The position numbers and the translations under genes are program-made. DNA of 64,000 nt, from contig JBBINV010000011.1 of assembly GCA_037443705.1 (NCBI GenBank), positions 4,233-68,232 on the forward strand. Reading direction: 5' to 3'. Positions 9,588 through 19,106 of the stretch are shown here, in pieces (position 1 is the first letter of the stretch; each line of letters opens with the position of its first letter). Under the pieces are notes generated by a model. That model saw only the letters and a program-made list of their open reading frames with translations, searched no databases and was not told the origin of the DNA. This DNA is from 2-02-FULL-66-14 sp037443705. Its GTDB lineage: Bacteria; Pseudomonadota; Gammaproteobacteria; Burkholderiales; SG8-39.

Positions 9588-10864
9588 AGCTGCGGCGGCT
9601 CTCGACGCGCGCGCCCGGGTTCGGGGCCGCGCTCGCCGGGCTTGCGCGCTACGAGGCGGCGCAGGATGCGGCCGTCGAGCGCGCGGTGAAAACGATTGTC
9701 GCCGAGGTGCGCCGGCGCGGCGACCCCGCATTGCTCGCCTACAGCCGGCGCTTTGACGGCGTCAGGGCCCGTTCGGTTTCCAGCCTGGAGATCCCGGCGG
9801 CGGAAATCCGGGGTTTCCTGAAGGAAATTCCGGTGCGGGAGAAAAGCGCGCTCGAGCAGGCAGCCAGCCGGATCCGGCGCTTCCACGAGCGGCAGCGAGC
9901 GCGCTCCTGGAGCTACACGGATCGTGACGGCACGCGGCTCGGCCAGCAGGTCAGGCCGCTCGAGCGCGTCGGGCTCTATGTGCCGGGCGGCAAGGCCGCG
10001 TACCCCTCGTCGGTGCTGATGAACGCCATCCCCGCCAAGGTCGCCGGCGTGCGCGAGCTGATCATGGTGAGCCCGAAGCCGACGCCGCTCGTCCTTGCGG
10101 CGGCCGCGGTCGCGGGCGTCGACCGGGCCTTCGCGATCGGCGGCGCCCAGGCGGTCGCGGCGCTCGCCTACGGCACGCGCGCCGTGCCGCGCGTGGACAA
10201 GATCGTGGGGCCGGGCAACGTCTATGTCGCCGAGGCCAAGCGCCAGGTCTTCGGCCGGGTCGGCATCGACATGATCGCCGGGCCCTCCGAGATCGTGGTG
10301 ATCTGCGACGGCAGCACCGATCCGGACTGGGTGGCGATGGATCTGTTCTCGCAAGCCGAGCACGACGAGCTCGCGCAGGCGATCCTGCTCTGCCCGCGAG
10401 CTTCGTACCTCGACGACGTGCAGCGATCGATCGCGAGGCTCCTGCCGGCAATGCCGCGTCGCGAGGTGATCCGGGCCTCCCTCGGGAAGCGCGGCGCGCT
10501 GATCGAGACGCGCAGCCTCGCCGAGGCCTGCGAGATCGCCAACCGCATCGCTCCCGAGCACCTCGAGCTCTCGGTGGCGAAGCCGCGCGCGCTGCTTCCC
10601 AGGTTGCGCCATGCCGGCGCGGTGTTCCTCGGGCGCTGGAGCTCGGAGTCGGTGGGCGACTATTGCGCCGGGCCGAACCACGTCCTGCCGACCTCGGGCA
10701 CGGCGCGCTTCTCCTCGCCGCTCGGCGTCTACGACTTCCAGAAGCGCTCGAGCGTCATCAGCGTGTCGCGCGAGGGCGCGCGCCGGCTTGGGCGTCTCGC
10801 GGCGCGGCTGGCGCGCGGCGAAGGGCTGTTCGCGCACGCGCGCGCGGCGGAGCTGCGGCGATGA
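9584..10864 (+). CDS. hisD: Histidinol dehydrogenase HisD
   Basis: A 426-residue Zn-dependent enzyme that oxidises L-histidinol twice to L-histidine. Recognisable blocks are YVPGGKAAYPSSVLMNAIPA, GGAQAVAALAYGT, VDKIVGPGN and the metal/base motif SQAEHDELAQ. The GTG start overlaps hisG (GTGA) and the end overlaps hisC. Confidence 0.96.
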   Translation: MKLRRLSTRAPGFGAALAGLARYEAAQDAAVERAVKTIVAEVRRRGDPALLAYSRRFDGVRARSVSSLEIPAAEIRGFLKEIPVREKSALEQAASRIRRFHERQRARSWSYTDRDGTRLGQQVRPLERVGLYVPGGKAAYPSSVLMNAIPAKVAGVRELIMVSPKPTPLVLAAAAVAGVDRAFAIGGAQAVAALAYGTRAVPRVDKIVGPGNVYVAEAKRQVFGRVGIDMIAGPSEIVVICDGSTDPDWVAMDLFSQAEHDELAQAILLCPRASYLDDVQRSIARLLPAMPRREVIRASLGKRGALIETRSLAEACEIANRIAPEHLELSVAKPRALLPRLRHAGAVFLGRWSSESVGDYCAGPNHVLPTSGTARFSSPLGVYDFQKRSSVISVSREGARRLGRLAARLARGEGLFAHARAAELRR

Positions 10865-11940
10865 GCGTCGCGCAGAAGGTGATCCGGCCCGAGATCCAGG
10901 AGATGCACGCCTACGCGGTGGCCGACGCGACGGGTCTGGTCAAGCTCGACCTCATGGAGAACCCTTACGGGCTGCCCGAGGAGCTGGCGGCGGAGATCGG
11001 CCGTGTCGTGTCGCGGCTGTCCCTCAACCGCTATCCGGTGCCGACCGCGCGGCGGCTGCGCAATCTGATCCGAGAGGTGATGCAGGTCCCGCCGGGCTGC
11101 GAGGTGCTGCTCGGCAACGGCTCCGACGAGTGCATCCAGTACGTCACCGCGGCGATTGCGCGCGAAGGCGCGGTGGTGATGGCGCCCTCGCCCTCCTTCG
11201 CGATGTTCTCCGCGTACGCGCTCTTCTACCGCCTGCGCTTCACCGGCGTGCCCCTGCGCGAGGACTTCACGCTCGACGCCGAGGCTTTTCTCGCCGCGAT
11301 GGCGAAGGACAAGCCCGCGCTCGTCTGGATCGCCTACCCCAACAACCCCACCGGCAATGCGTTCCCGGTCGGCGACATCGAGCGCATCCTGCGCGCCGCG
11401 CCCGGCCTGGTCGTCATCGACGAAGCCTATCAGCCGTTCGCGGGCGCGACCTTCATGCCGCGCCTGGCGGAGTTCGAGAACCTGGTGGTGATGCGCACCG
11501 TTTCGAAGATCGGCATGGCGGGCCTGCGCCTGGGCTACGTCTGCGGGCGGCCCGAATGGATCGAGGAGTTCAACAAGACTCGCTCGCCGTTCAACGTCAA
11601 TGTCGTCACCGAGGCGATCGCGATCACGCTGCTCGAGCACAAGTCGGTGCTCGACGCGCAGGCGGCCCGGGTGCTCGCCGAGAGAGAGCGCATCCGGCCG
11701 GAGCTCGATCGCATGCCGGGCCTCACCGTCTATCCTTCGGTGGCGAACTTCTTTCTCGCGCGCGTCAAGGGCCCCGCGGGCGCCGGCGCACGCGTCTTCG
11801 AGGCGCTAAAGGCGCAGGGCGTGCTGGTGAAGAGCTTCGCGGGCGGCCCGGCGGCGCTCGAGAACTGCCTGCGGATCTCCATTGGCACGCCCGAGGAAAA
11901 CCGTATACTCCTCGCAGCACTCCGCGAGGCGCTCAAATGA
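10861..11940 (+). CDS. hisC: Histidinol-phosphate aminotransferase HisC
   Basis: A 359-residue class I/II PLP aminotransferase. The N-terminal substrate region is LMENPYGLP, and conserved parts are GNGSDE, WIAYPNNPTGN, VVIDEAYQPF and the PLP lysine region TVSKIGMAGLRLGY. ATG 10861 overlaps the hisD stop (ATGA); the frame is open further upstream but only inside hisD. Confidence 0.95.
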   Translation: MSVAQKVIRPEIQEMHAYAVADATGLVKLDLMENPYGLPEELAAEIGRVVSRLSLNRYPVPTARRLRNLIREVMQVPPGCEVLLGNGSDECIQYVTAAIAREGAVVMAPSPSFAMFSAYALFYRLRFTGVPLREDFTLDAEAFLAAMAKDKPALVWIAYPNNPTGNAFPVGDIERILRAAPGLVVIDEAYQPFAGATFMPRLAEFENLVVMRTVSKIGMAGLRLGYVCGRPEWIEEFNKTRSPFNVNVVTEAIAITLLEHKSVLDAQAARVLAERERIRPELDRMPGLTVYPSVANFFLARVKGPAGAGARVFEALKAQGVLVKSFAGGPAALENCLRISIGTPEENRILLAALREALK

Positions 11941-12524
11941 GGACCGCTGAAGTCGCGCGCAACACGAAGGAGACGCAGATCCGCGTTCGGGTGAATCTCG
12001 ACGGCGCCGGAAGGTCGAAGCTCGCGACCGGGGTGCCTTTTCTCGAGCACATGCTCGACCAGGTCGCGCGGCACGGAATGCTCGACCTCGAGATCGAGGC
12101 GAAAGGGGACCTGCACATCGACGGCCACCACACGGTGGAGGACATCGGCATCGCGCTCGGCGAGGCGCTCGCGCGTGCGCTCGGCGACAAGTCGGGGATC
12201 CGCCGCTTCGGCCATGCCTACGTCCCGCTCGATGAAGCGCTGTCGCGCGTGGTGATCGATTTTTCCGGCCGCCCGGGGCTCGAATACCACGTGAAATTCA
12301 CGCGCGCCCTGATCGGCGAGTTCGACGTCGACCTGGTGCACGAGTTCTTCCAGGGGTTCGCCAACCACGCGCAGGCGACGCTGCACATCGACAATCTGCG
12401 CGGCGACAATGCGCACCACCAGTGCGAGTCCGTGTTCAAGGCATTCGCGCGCGCGCTGCGCATGGCCGCGGAGCCCGATCCGCGTGCGGCCGGGATGGTG
12501 CCCTCGACCAAGGGTTCTCTTTAG
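11937..12524 (+). CDS. hisB: Imidazoleglycerol-phosphate dehydratase HisB
   Basis: A 195-residue monofunctional dehydratase without the N-terminal phosphatase domain of the enterobacterial fusion. Metal-binding motifs DGHHTVEDIGIALGEA and DNAHHQCESVFKAFARA are both present, as is FLEHMLDQVARHG. It overlaps hisC by four bases. Confidence 0.96.
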   Translation: MRTAEVARNTKETQIRVRVNLDGAGRSKLATGVPFLEHMLDQVARHGMLDLEIEAKGDLHIDGHHTVEDIGIALGEALARALGDKSGIRRFGHAYVPLDEALSRVVIDFSGRPGLEYHVKFTRALIGEFDVDLVHEFFQGFANHAQATLHIDNLRGDNAHHQCESVFKAFARALRMAAEPDPRAAGMVPSTKGSL

Positions 12525-12539
12525 TCGGAGAGATCCGCC

Positions 12540-13160
12540 GTGAGAATCGCGGTCGTGGACTACGGCATGGGCAATCTGCGCTCGGTGTCGAAAGCGATCG
12601 AGCACGTGGCGCCGCAGGCCGAGGTGCTCGTCACCGCCGACCCGGAGGCGATCCGCGCCGCCGAGCGCGTCGTCGTGCCGGGCCAGGGCGCGATGCCGGA
12701 TTGCATGCGTCAGCTCTCCGCGAGCGGAGCGCGCGCGGCGGTGATCGAGGCGACCCGCGAGAAGCCCTTCCTCGGCATCTGCGTGGGAATGCAGATGCTG
12801 TTCGAGCACGGCGAGGAGGGCGACACGCCGGGGCTTGCGCTCCTCGCGGGCGAGGTGCCGCGGTTTCCGGCGGCGAAAATGCAGGGGCTGAAAGTGCCGC
12901 ACATGGGCTGGAACGAGGTGCGGCAGGAGCGTGCGCACGCGCTATGGGAGGGCATTCCGGCGGGGACGCGCTTCTATTTCGTGCACAGCTACTTCCCCGC
13001 GCCGCGCGAGAGCGCGCTCACGGCGGCGACCTGCGTGTACGGCTTGGCCTTTACCTGCGCGGTGGCGCGCGATAACATCTTCGCCGTGCAGTTTCACCCC
13101 GAGAAAAGCCAGGCCGCCGGACTGCAACTGCTTTCCAACTTCGTGCGCTGGCGCCCCTGA
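12540..13160 (+). CDS. hisH: Imidazole glycerol phosphate synthase, glutaminase subunit HisH
   Basis: A 206-residue class I glutamine amidotransferase that supplies ammonia to HisF. The nucleophile elbow is FLGICVGMQMLFEHG with its Cys near residue 82, and the His/Glu pair is in AVQFHPEKSQ. The start is GTG 12540, 15 bases after hisB, with GGAGAG just upstream as ribosome-binding site. Confidence 0.95.
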   Translation: MRIAVVDYGMGNLRSVSKAIEHVAPQAEVLVTADPEAIRAAERVVVPGQGAMPDCMRQLSASGARAAVIEATREKPFLGICVGMQMLFEHGEEGDTPGLALLAGEVPRFPAAKMQGLKVPHMGWNEVRQERAHALWEGIPAGTRFYFVHSYFPAPRESALTAATCVYGLAFTCAVARDNIFAVQFHPEKSQAAGLQLLSNFVRWRP

Positions 13161-13191
13161 TTCCCGCGCGGGCGCCCGCGGCGCTCATTCC

Positions 13192-13941
13192 GTGCTGATC
13201 ATTCCCGCGATCGATCTGAAGGACGGCCGCTGCGTGCGGTTGCAGCAGGGCCGCATGGACACCGCGACCGTGTTCTCCGACGACCCGGTGGCGACCGCGC
13301 GCCACTGGTCCGCGCAGGGTGCGCGCCGCCTGCACATCGTGGATCTCAACGGCGCGGTCGCCGGGCGGCCGAAGAACGAAAAGGTGATCCGCGAAATGAT
13401 CAGGGCGGTGGGCGATGCGACGCCGATCGAGCTCGGCGGCGGGATCCGCGATCTCGACACCATCGAAAGCTATCTGGATGCGGGCGTCACCTACGTCATC
13501 ATCGGCACCGCCGCGGTCAAGAACCCCGGGTTCCTGCACGACGCCTGCTACGCCTTTCCCGGCCACATCATCGTGGGCCTGGACGCAAAGGACGGCAAGG
13601 TCGCGGTAGAGGGCTGGTCGAAGATGACCGGACATGACGTCGTCGACCTCGCGAGGAAGTTCGAGGACTACGGGCTCGAGGCGCTCGTCTACACCGACAT
13701 CGGGCGCGACGGCATGATGGGCGGCGTCAACATCGAGGCGACGCTCAAGCTCGCGCAGTCGACCAAGATCCCGATCATCGCTTCGGGGGGCCTGAACAGC
13801 GTCAAGGACGTCGAAGCCGTGTGCAAGACCCTGGTGCCGGAAGGCGTGATCGGCGCGATCGCTGGCCGCGCGCTCTACGAGGGCAAGCTCGAGTTCAGGA
13901 AGGCCCAGGCCGCCGCCGACAAGGCCGTCGGGAAGGGTTGA
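13192..13941 (+). CDS. hisA: ProFAR isomerase HisA
   Basis: A 249-residue (beta/alpha)8 barrel that isomerises ProFAR to PRFAR. The catalytic Asp in PAIDLKDGRCVRL, the phosphate sites LGGGIRD and ASGGLNS, and YTDIGRDGMM are all visible. GTG 13192 was chosen because homology starts exactly there; the frame is open upstream only inside hisH. The 31-base gap from hisH is one of the few in this operon. Confidence 0.95.
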   Translation: MLIIPAIDLKDGRCVRLQQGRMDTATVFSDDPVATARHWSAQGARRLHIVDLNGAVAGRPKNEKVIREMIRAVGDATPIELGGGIRDLDTIESYLDAGVTYVIIGTAAVKNPGFLHDACYAFPGHIIVGLDAKDGKVAVEGWSKMTGHDVVDLARKFEDYGLEALVYTDIGRDGMMGGVNIEATLKLAQSTKIPIIASGGLNSVKDVEAVCKTLVPEGVIGAIAGRALYEGKLEFRKAQAAADKAVGKG

Positions 13942-13944
13942 GCC

Positions 13945-14699
<755 letters not shown>

Positions 14700-14703
<4 letters not shown>

Positions 14704-15083
14704 GCTGGCTGGACGAGGTTCCGTGGAATGAGCATGGGCTCGTTGCCGCCGTGGCCCAGGACGCCGCCTCCGGAAGGGTCCTGACCGTCGCCTGGATGAA
14801 CCGCGATGCGCTGAGGGAAACGGCCGAGAGCGGGCGCGCCGTGTACTGGTCGCGCTCGCGCGCCAGGCTCTGGCGCAAGGGCGAGGAGTCCGGCCACGTG
14901 CAGACGGTGGTGGAGATACGCCTCGATTGCGATGCCGACGCGGTGCTGCTCCAGGTCGAGCAGGCCGGCGGCATCGCCTGCCACACGGGGCGCGAACGGT
15001 GCTTCTACCGCAAACTGGAGAACGGGAGCTGGGTGACGACGGATCCGGTGCTGAAGGACCCGTCGCTCATCTACCGAAAATGA
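14700..15083 (+). CDS. hisI: Phosphoribosyl-AMP cyclohydrolase HisI
   Basis: A 127-residue Zn/Mg-dependent cyclohydrolase. The metal-binding pattern is CDADAVLLQVEQAGGIACH followed by a third cysteine in GRERCFYR. AVYWSRSRARLWRKGEESGH is the usual substrate block. It is not fused to HisE, unlike the enterobacterial protein. GTG 14700 overlaps hisF and the stop overlaps hisE. Confidence 0.95.
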
Positions 15084-15412
15084 AGACTGGACTCTACGAG
15101 ACCCTGGAGCGCCTCACGGCGGCGATCGAGGAAAGAAAGAAGGCGAGCCCGGAGCATTCGTACGTCGCGCGGCTCCTTGCCGAAGGCGACGACGGAGTGC
15201 TGAAGAAAATCGGCGAGGAGGCCACCGAGACCATTCTCGCGGCGAAGGGCGGCGAGCGCCTCGCGATCGTGCGCGAGACCGCGGATCTCTGGTTCCATTG
15301 CCTGATCATGCTCGCGCGCCACGGGCTGGGGCCGGGCGACGTGCTCGCCGAGCTGCACCGCCGCGAGGGCATCTCGGGCCTGGACGAAAAAGCTGCGAGG
15401 AAGAAGCGATGA
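15080..15412 (+). CDS. hisE: Phosphoribosyl-ATP pyrophosphatase HisE
   Basis: A 110-residue all-alpha MazG-like pyrophosphatase. It carries SYVARLLAEGDDGVLKKIGEE and EETADLWFH-like acidic Mg-binding positions (RETADLWFHCLIML). It completes the nine-gene his set, with four-base overlaps on both sides. Confidence 0.94.
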   Translation: MKTGLYETLERLTAAIEERKKASPEHSYVARLLAEGDDGVLKKIGEEATETILAAKGGERLAIVRETADLWFHCLIMLARHGLGPGDVLAELHRREGISGLDEKAARKKR

Positions 15413-15768
15413 GCGACCCGAATTGCGTGTTCTGCAGGATCGTGCGTGGCGAGATCCCGTCGAAGAAGGTTTACGAGGACGAGGACGTTTTCGCGTTCCA
15501 CGACATCCGGCCGCAGGCGCCGGTGCATTTCATGATCATCCCCAGGGAGCACGTCGCCACCCTTTACGAGGCGGGCATGGCCCAGCACCGGGCGCTCGGC
15601 AAGATGCTGGCGCTCTCCGGGGAGCTCGCGCGCAAGGAAGGGGCGACGGAGGGTTTTCGCATCATCCTGAACACCGGCCGGGTGGGGCATCAGGAGGTGT
15701 ATCATGTTCACATGCACGTCCTCGGCGGGCCGGATCCCCTCGGACCGATGCTCGCCCGGCGCAGATAG
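15409..15768 (+). CDS. HIT family protein (HinT-like)
   Basis: A 119-residue histidine-triad nucleotide-binding protein, probably a purine nucleoside phosphoramidase. An N-terminal pair CVFC suggests a zinc site, and the catalytic triad HVHMHVL is complete. A HinT gene between hisE and tatA is the usual betaproteobacterial order. It overlaps hisE (ATGA). Confidence 0.93.
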   Translation: MSDPNCVFCRIVRGEIPSKKVYEDEDVFAFHDIRPQAPVHFMIIPREHVATLYEAGMAQHRALGKMLALSGELARKEGATEGFRIILNTGRVGHQEVYHVHMHVLGGPDPLGPMLARRR

Positions 15769-15787
15769 CGGAGCAACAGGAGGCTTT

Positions 15788-16018
15788 ATGGGTTCGTTCA
15801 GCATCTGGCACTGGCTGATCGTCCTTTTGATCGTGATGCTGATTTTCGGCACCAAGAAGCTGCGCAACATGGGCGCGGATCTCGGCGGCGCCGTGCGCGG
15901 CTTCAAGGAAGGCATGCGCGAGGGCGGCGAAAAGCCCGCCGAGCCGGGCGCGGCGCCTCAGGTCACCGGCAAGACGGTCGAGGGCGAGGTCAAGGGCAGG
16001 ACCGAGGCCAAGGCCTAG
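15788..16018 (+). CDS. tatA: Twin-arginine translocase subunit TatA
   Basis: A 76-residue Tat pore subunit. It has an N-terminal membrane helix (about 5-21), the hinge FGTKKLRNMG and an amphipathic helix (GGAVRGFKEGM), followed by a polar tail. A strong AGGAGG sits five bases before ATG 15788. A terminator-like hairpin follows it. Confidence 0.95.
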   Translation: MGSFSIWHWLIVLLIVMLIFGTKKLRNMGADLGGAVRGFKEGMREGGEKPAEPGAAPQVTGKTVEGEVKGRTEAKA

Positions 16019-16038
16019 GGTCGCAGGGCGCAAGCGGC

Positions 16039-16062
16039 AAAGGCGCCTGCGGGCGCCTTTTT
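16039..16062 (+). terminator. Intrinsic terminator or attenuator between tatA and tatB
   Basis: A 9-bp perfect stem (AAAGGCGCC / GGCGCCTTT) with a TGCG loop ends in five T bases. It is well formed but lies inside the tatABC operon, so partial termination, giving more TatA than TatB/TatC, is a reasonable inference. Confidence 0.75.
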
Positions 16063-16082
16063 GTTCTCAGGTGACCGGGTAA

Positions 16083-16409
16083 ATGTTCGACATCGGGTTC
16101 TCGGAGCTGCTCGTGATCGGGGTGGTCGCGCTGATCGTGATAGGCCCCGAGCGCCTGCCGCGCGTGGCGCGCACGGTCGGCCACCTCGCGGGGCGGCTGC
16201 AGCGCTACGTCGCCGACGTCAAGGCCGACATCAACCGCGAGATCGAGCTCGAGGAGCTGCGCAAGATGCGCGACTCGGTTCAGCAGGCGGCCACGAGCAT
16301 CGAGAGCTCGGTGCAGCAGGAACTGCAGAAGACCGAGACGGATCTGAACGCAGCGGCGCAGTCCGCCTTGTCGTCGGAAAAGGCGCCATCGACCGAAAAG
16401 CCCGGATGA
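16083..16409 (+). CDS. tatB: Twin-arginine translocase subunit TatB
   Basis: A 108-residue TatB. The N-terminus MFDIGFSELLVIGVVALIVI has the characteristic Glu in the first helix, followed by GPERLPRVARTVG. A long amphipathic and coiled-coil region follows. It forms the signal-peptide receptor with TatC. It overlaps tatC by four bases. Confidence 0.95.
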   Translation: MFDIGFSELLVIGVVALIVIGPERLPRVARTVGHLAGRLQRYVADVKADINREIELEELRKMRDSVQQAATSIESSVQQELQKTETDLNAAAQSALSSEKAPSTEKPG

Positions 16410-17200
16410 GCGGAACGCAGGAGACCTTTGTCTCCCACCTGATCGAGCTGCGCCAGCGCCTGATGCGCGCGCTCGTCGCGGTGCTCGTCGTGTTCGTGGG
16501 GCTTTTCCTGTGGCCCGGCGCGGGCGCCGTGTACGACCTGCTCGCGGCGCCGCTGATGCACGCGTTGCCCGAGGGCACCCGGATGATCGCGACCGGCGTG
16601 ATCACGCCGTTCATGGTGCCGATGAAGGTCACGGCGCTCGCCGCCTTCCTGATCGCGCTGCCCTACGTGCTCTGGCAGGCGTGGGCGTTCGTCGCGCCGG
16701 GCCTGTACGAGCACGAGAAGAAGCTCGCGGGGCCGATCGTGGTGAGCGCGACGCTGCTCTTTTTCCTCGGCATCGCGTTCTGCTATTTCTTCGTGTTCGG
16801 CAAGGTGTTCGCCTTCATCCACGACTTCGCGCCCAGGTCGATCACGCCGGCGCCCGACATCGAGGCGTATTTCTCGTTCGTGATCACGATGTTCCTTGCC
16901 TTCGGGGTCACCTTCGAGATCCCGATCGTCGTGATCCTGCTCGCGCGCTTCGGCATCGTGAGCTTCGAAAAGCTGAAGTCCGCGCGTCCGTATGTGGTCG
17001 TGGGCGCCTTCATCGTCGCTGCGGTGGTCACGCCGCCGGACGTGCTCTCGCAGTTCATGCTCGCGGTGCCGATGTGCCTGCTCTACGAGGCCGGGCTGCT
17101 GCTCGCGCGCTTCGTGGGCAGGCGCGCCGAAGGAACCTCGGACTACAAGCCGCTCACCGCCGAGGAGATGGAGCGCGAGCTCGACCGGGCCGACAGATAA
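16406..17200 (+). CDS. tatC: Twin-arginine translocase subunit TatC
   Basis: A 264-residue, six-helix membrane protein that recognises twin-arginine signals. Conserved features are HLIELRQRLMRA at the N-terminus, FVAPGLYEHEKK and the late TPPDVLSQ. ATG 16406 overlaps the tatB stop. A likely substrate, the Rieske protein with RR at residues 11-12, is encoded at 25782. Confidence 0.96.
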   Translation: MSGTQETFVSHLIELRQRLMRALVAVLVVFVGLFLWPGAGAVYDLLAAPLMHALPEGTRMIATGVITPFMVPMKVTALAAFLIALPYVLWQAWAFVAPGLYEHEKKLAGPIVVSATLLFFLGIAFCYFFVFGKVFAFIHDFAPRSITPAPDIEAYFSFVITMFLAFGVTFEIPIVVILLARFGIVSFEKLKSARPYVVVGAFIVAAVVTPPDVLSQFMLAVPMCLLYEAGLLLARFVGRRAEGTSDYKPLTAEEMERELDRADR

Positions 17201-17204
17201 CTGG

Positions 17205-17255
17205 GGTCAGACTCGACTTTCCCTTGCTCCGCTTTTCGGGAAGTCGAGTCTGACC
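17205..17255. repeat. GGGWCAG hairpin, copy D (after tatC)
   Basis: An inverted repeat with arms 17205-17223 and 17238-17255, one bulged base and a 14-base loop. The arm core is GGTCAGACTCGACTT, shared with copy E at 45885. It lies between the convergent stops of tatC and the alpha/beta hydrolase gene and marks the left edge of the block that interrupts the usual tatC-htrA order. Confidence 0.88.
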
Positions 17256-17259
17256 GCAT

Positions 17260-18099
17260 CTATTTTCCGTTGAGGAATCGCTCTACGAGCTGAAGCTGCT
17301 CGGGGACGTTGAGCGCCGGCGCGTGGCCGCAGCCGGGAATCGTGACCACCACCGCGCGCGGGCCGCGGCGGCGCATTTCCTCGGCGACCTCCGGGAGCAG
17401 CAGGTCGGAGGATTCGCCGCGAAGGCACAGCGTCGGCACCGAGATCGCGTCGTACGCGTCCCACTGGTCGTAGTCGTTCGGGTAGTTCGTGAACTGCAGC
17501 ACCATCCTCGGATCGTAGTGCGGGGTGACCTTGCCCTCGGCGGTGCGCCGGGTCGAGGTTTCGGTGAGCCGGCGCCACTGCTCGTCGGACAACCAGCCGA
17601 AGGGCTGGTACACCGTGCGAAAGTACTGCTCGAGCTCGCCGACGCGCGCGAACCGCGCCGGGTTGCCGGCGTAGGTGCGGATGCGCTCGACCGCCGCCTC
17701 GCCCAGCTTCGGCCCGATGTCGTTCAGCACCAGGCGCCGGATGCGCCCTTTCAGCGCGCCGGCGGCAAGGTGGATGCCGAGCGCGCCGCCCATCGAGGTG
17801 CCGAGCCAGTGCACCTCGCCGATGCCGAGCCGGTCCATGAGCGACACGGCCAGGCGCCCGTAAAACGCCAGGCAATACTCCTTCTCCGGTACCGTGCTCC
17901 ACTCCGAGAGCCCGCGCCCGATGGTATCGGGGCAAAGGACACGGTAGCGCTGCGAAAGGTGCGCCGCGATCTCGTCCATGTCACGCCCGGTGCGCGCCAG
18001 GCCGTGCCACGCGATCACGGTCTCGGAATGGCCCGCACCCCACTCGGTGTAATGGATCTCGCGGCCTTCGCAGACGAGATAGTTCGATGTGAAGTTCAT
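17260..18099 (-). CDS. Alpha/beta hydrolase
   Basis: A 279-residue alpha/beta hydrolase. The nucleophile elbow is GTSMGG, the oxyanion region AWHGLARTG, an Asp-containing segment lies in VPTLCLRGESSD, and the catalytic His is in IPGCGHAP. No signal peptide, so it should be cytoplasmic. ATG 18099 overlaps the livM stop by four bases, tying it to the liv operon as the last gene. Perhaps it hydrolyses an ester or lactone related to the transported compound; the substrate is unknown. Confidence 0.88.
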   Translation of the reverse strand: MNFTSNYLVCEGREIHYTEWGAGHSETVIAWHGLARTGRDMDEIAAHLSQRYRVLCPDTIGRGLSEWSTVPEKEYCLAFYGRLAVSLMDRLGIGEVHWLGTSMGGALGIHLAAGALKGRIRRLVLNDIGPKLGEAAVERIRTYAGNPARFARVGELEQYFRTVYQPFGWLSDEQWRRLTETSTRRTAEGKVTPHYDPRMVLQFTNYPNDYDQWDAYDAISVPTLCLRGESSDLLLPEVAEEMRRRGPRAVVVTIPGCGHAPALNVPEQLQLVERFLNGK

Positions 18100-19103
18100 C
18101 GGGCGCGCAGTTTGCCCACGATCCCGGCCGGGAAGTAATACACGCATACGATGAAGAGCACGCCGAGCCACAGGAGCCACCGGTCGGGGTGAAGCAGGTT
18201 CGGGAGCAGCGGCACGCCCTGCGCCGCACCGCTCGCGAACTTCATCAGGTCCTGAAGGTAGTTCTGCGCGACGACGAAGATCGTCGCGCCCACCGCCGAG
18301 CCGTACATCGTGCCCATGCCGCCGATGACGACCATCAGCAGGATGTCGATCATGATGTTGAACGAGAGCGTCGTGTCCGGCCCGGTGTAGCGCAGCCAGA
18401 TCGCGTACAGCACGCCCGCGAGCGTCGCGCCGAGCGCGCCGATGCAGTTGGCCGCGGTACGGTAGGTGACGGTGCGGTAGCCGAGGGCCTCCGAGCGGAA
18501 CTCGTTCTCCCGGATCGAGAGCAGCACGCGGCCGAACGGCGAATTGACGATCCGCAGCAGCACGAGGAAAAGCGCGAGCGCGGCGACGAAAACGAGGTAG
18601 TAGCAGGCGAGACGCGAATGCAGCAGCTCGGGCAGGCGATAGGTGAGCCCGTCCTCGCCGCCGGTGAGCCCGGAGAGCTGCGAGGCGAGGATCTGGAAGA
18701 AGGACGCCACCGCGAGCGTGATCATCGCGAAGAAGATCGCGCGAACGCGCAGGCTCAGCAGCCCGATCGCGAGCGCGAGCACGGCGGACGCGAGCAGCGC
18801 GAGGGCAATGCCGAGCGCGAGGCTGCCCCACCCGGTGCCGAGCTTCGCCATGGCGATGCCGACCCCATAGCCGCCGATGCCGAAGAACATCGTGTGCGCG
18901 AACGACACGATTCCGGTATAGCCGAGCAGCAGGTCGTAGCTCGCCACGAGGAGCACGAACACCGCGACCTTGGCCGCGACGTTGAGCGAGCGCGTGCCGG
19001 GAAAGACGAACGGCGCGAGCGCGAGGCCCGCGAGGATCGCGACCAGCACCACCGCGAGGGCGCGGCTGCGCGGATAGTCGCCGGATAGGAGCGCGGTCAG
19101 CAC
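18096..19103 (-). CDS. livM: Branched-chain amino acid-type ABC permease LivM
   Basis: A 335-residue permease of the HAAT family with about nine hydrophobic segments. The family block GYTGIVSFAHTMFFGIGGYG and the late VIGGMGTMYGSAVGA are clear. It pairs with LivH. Substrates of this family range from branched-chain amino acids to amides, urea and aromatic acids, so the real ligand cannot be read from sequence. Confidence 0.93.
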   Translation of the reverse strand: MLTALLSGDYPRSRALAVVLVAILAGLALAPFVFPGTRSLNVAAKVAVFVLLVASYDLLLGYTGIVSFAHTMFFGIGGYGVGIAMAKLGTGWGSLALGIALALLASAVLALAIGLLSLRVRAIFFAMITLAVASFFQILASQLSGLTGGEDGLTYRLPELLHSRLACYYLVFVAALALFLVLLRIVNSPFGRVLLSIRENEFRSEALGYRTVTYRTAANCIGALGATLAGVLYAIWLRYTGPDTTLSFNIMIDILLMVVIGGMGTMYGSAVGATIFVVAQNYLQDLMKFASGAAQGVPLLPNLLHPDRWLLWLGVLFIVCVYYFPAGIVGKLRAR

Positions 19104-19106
19104 GGT

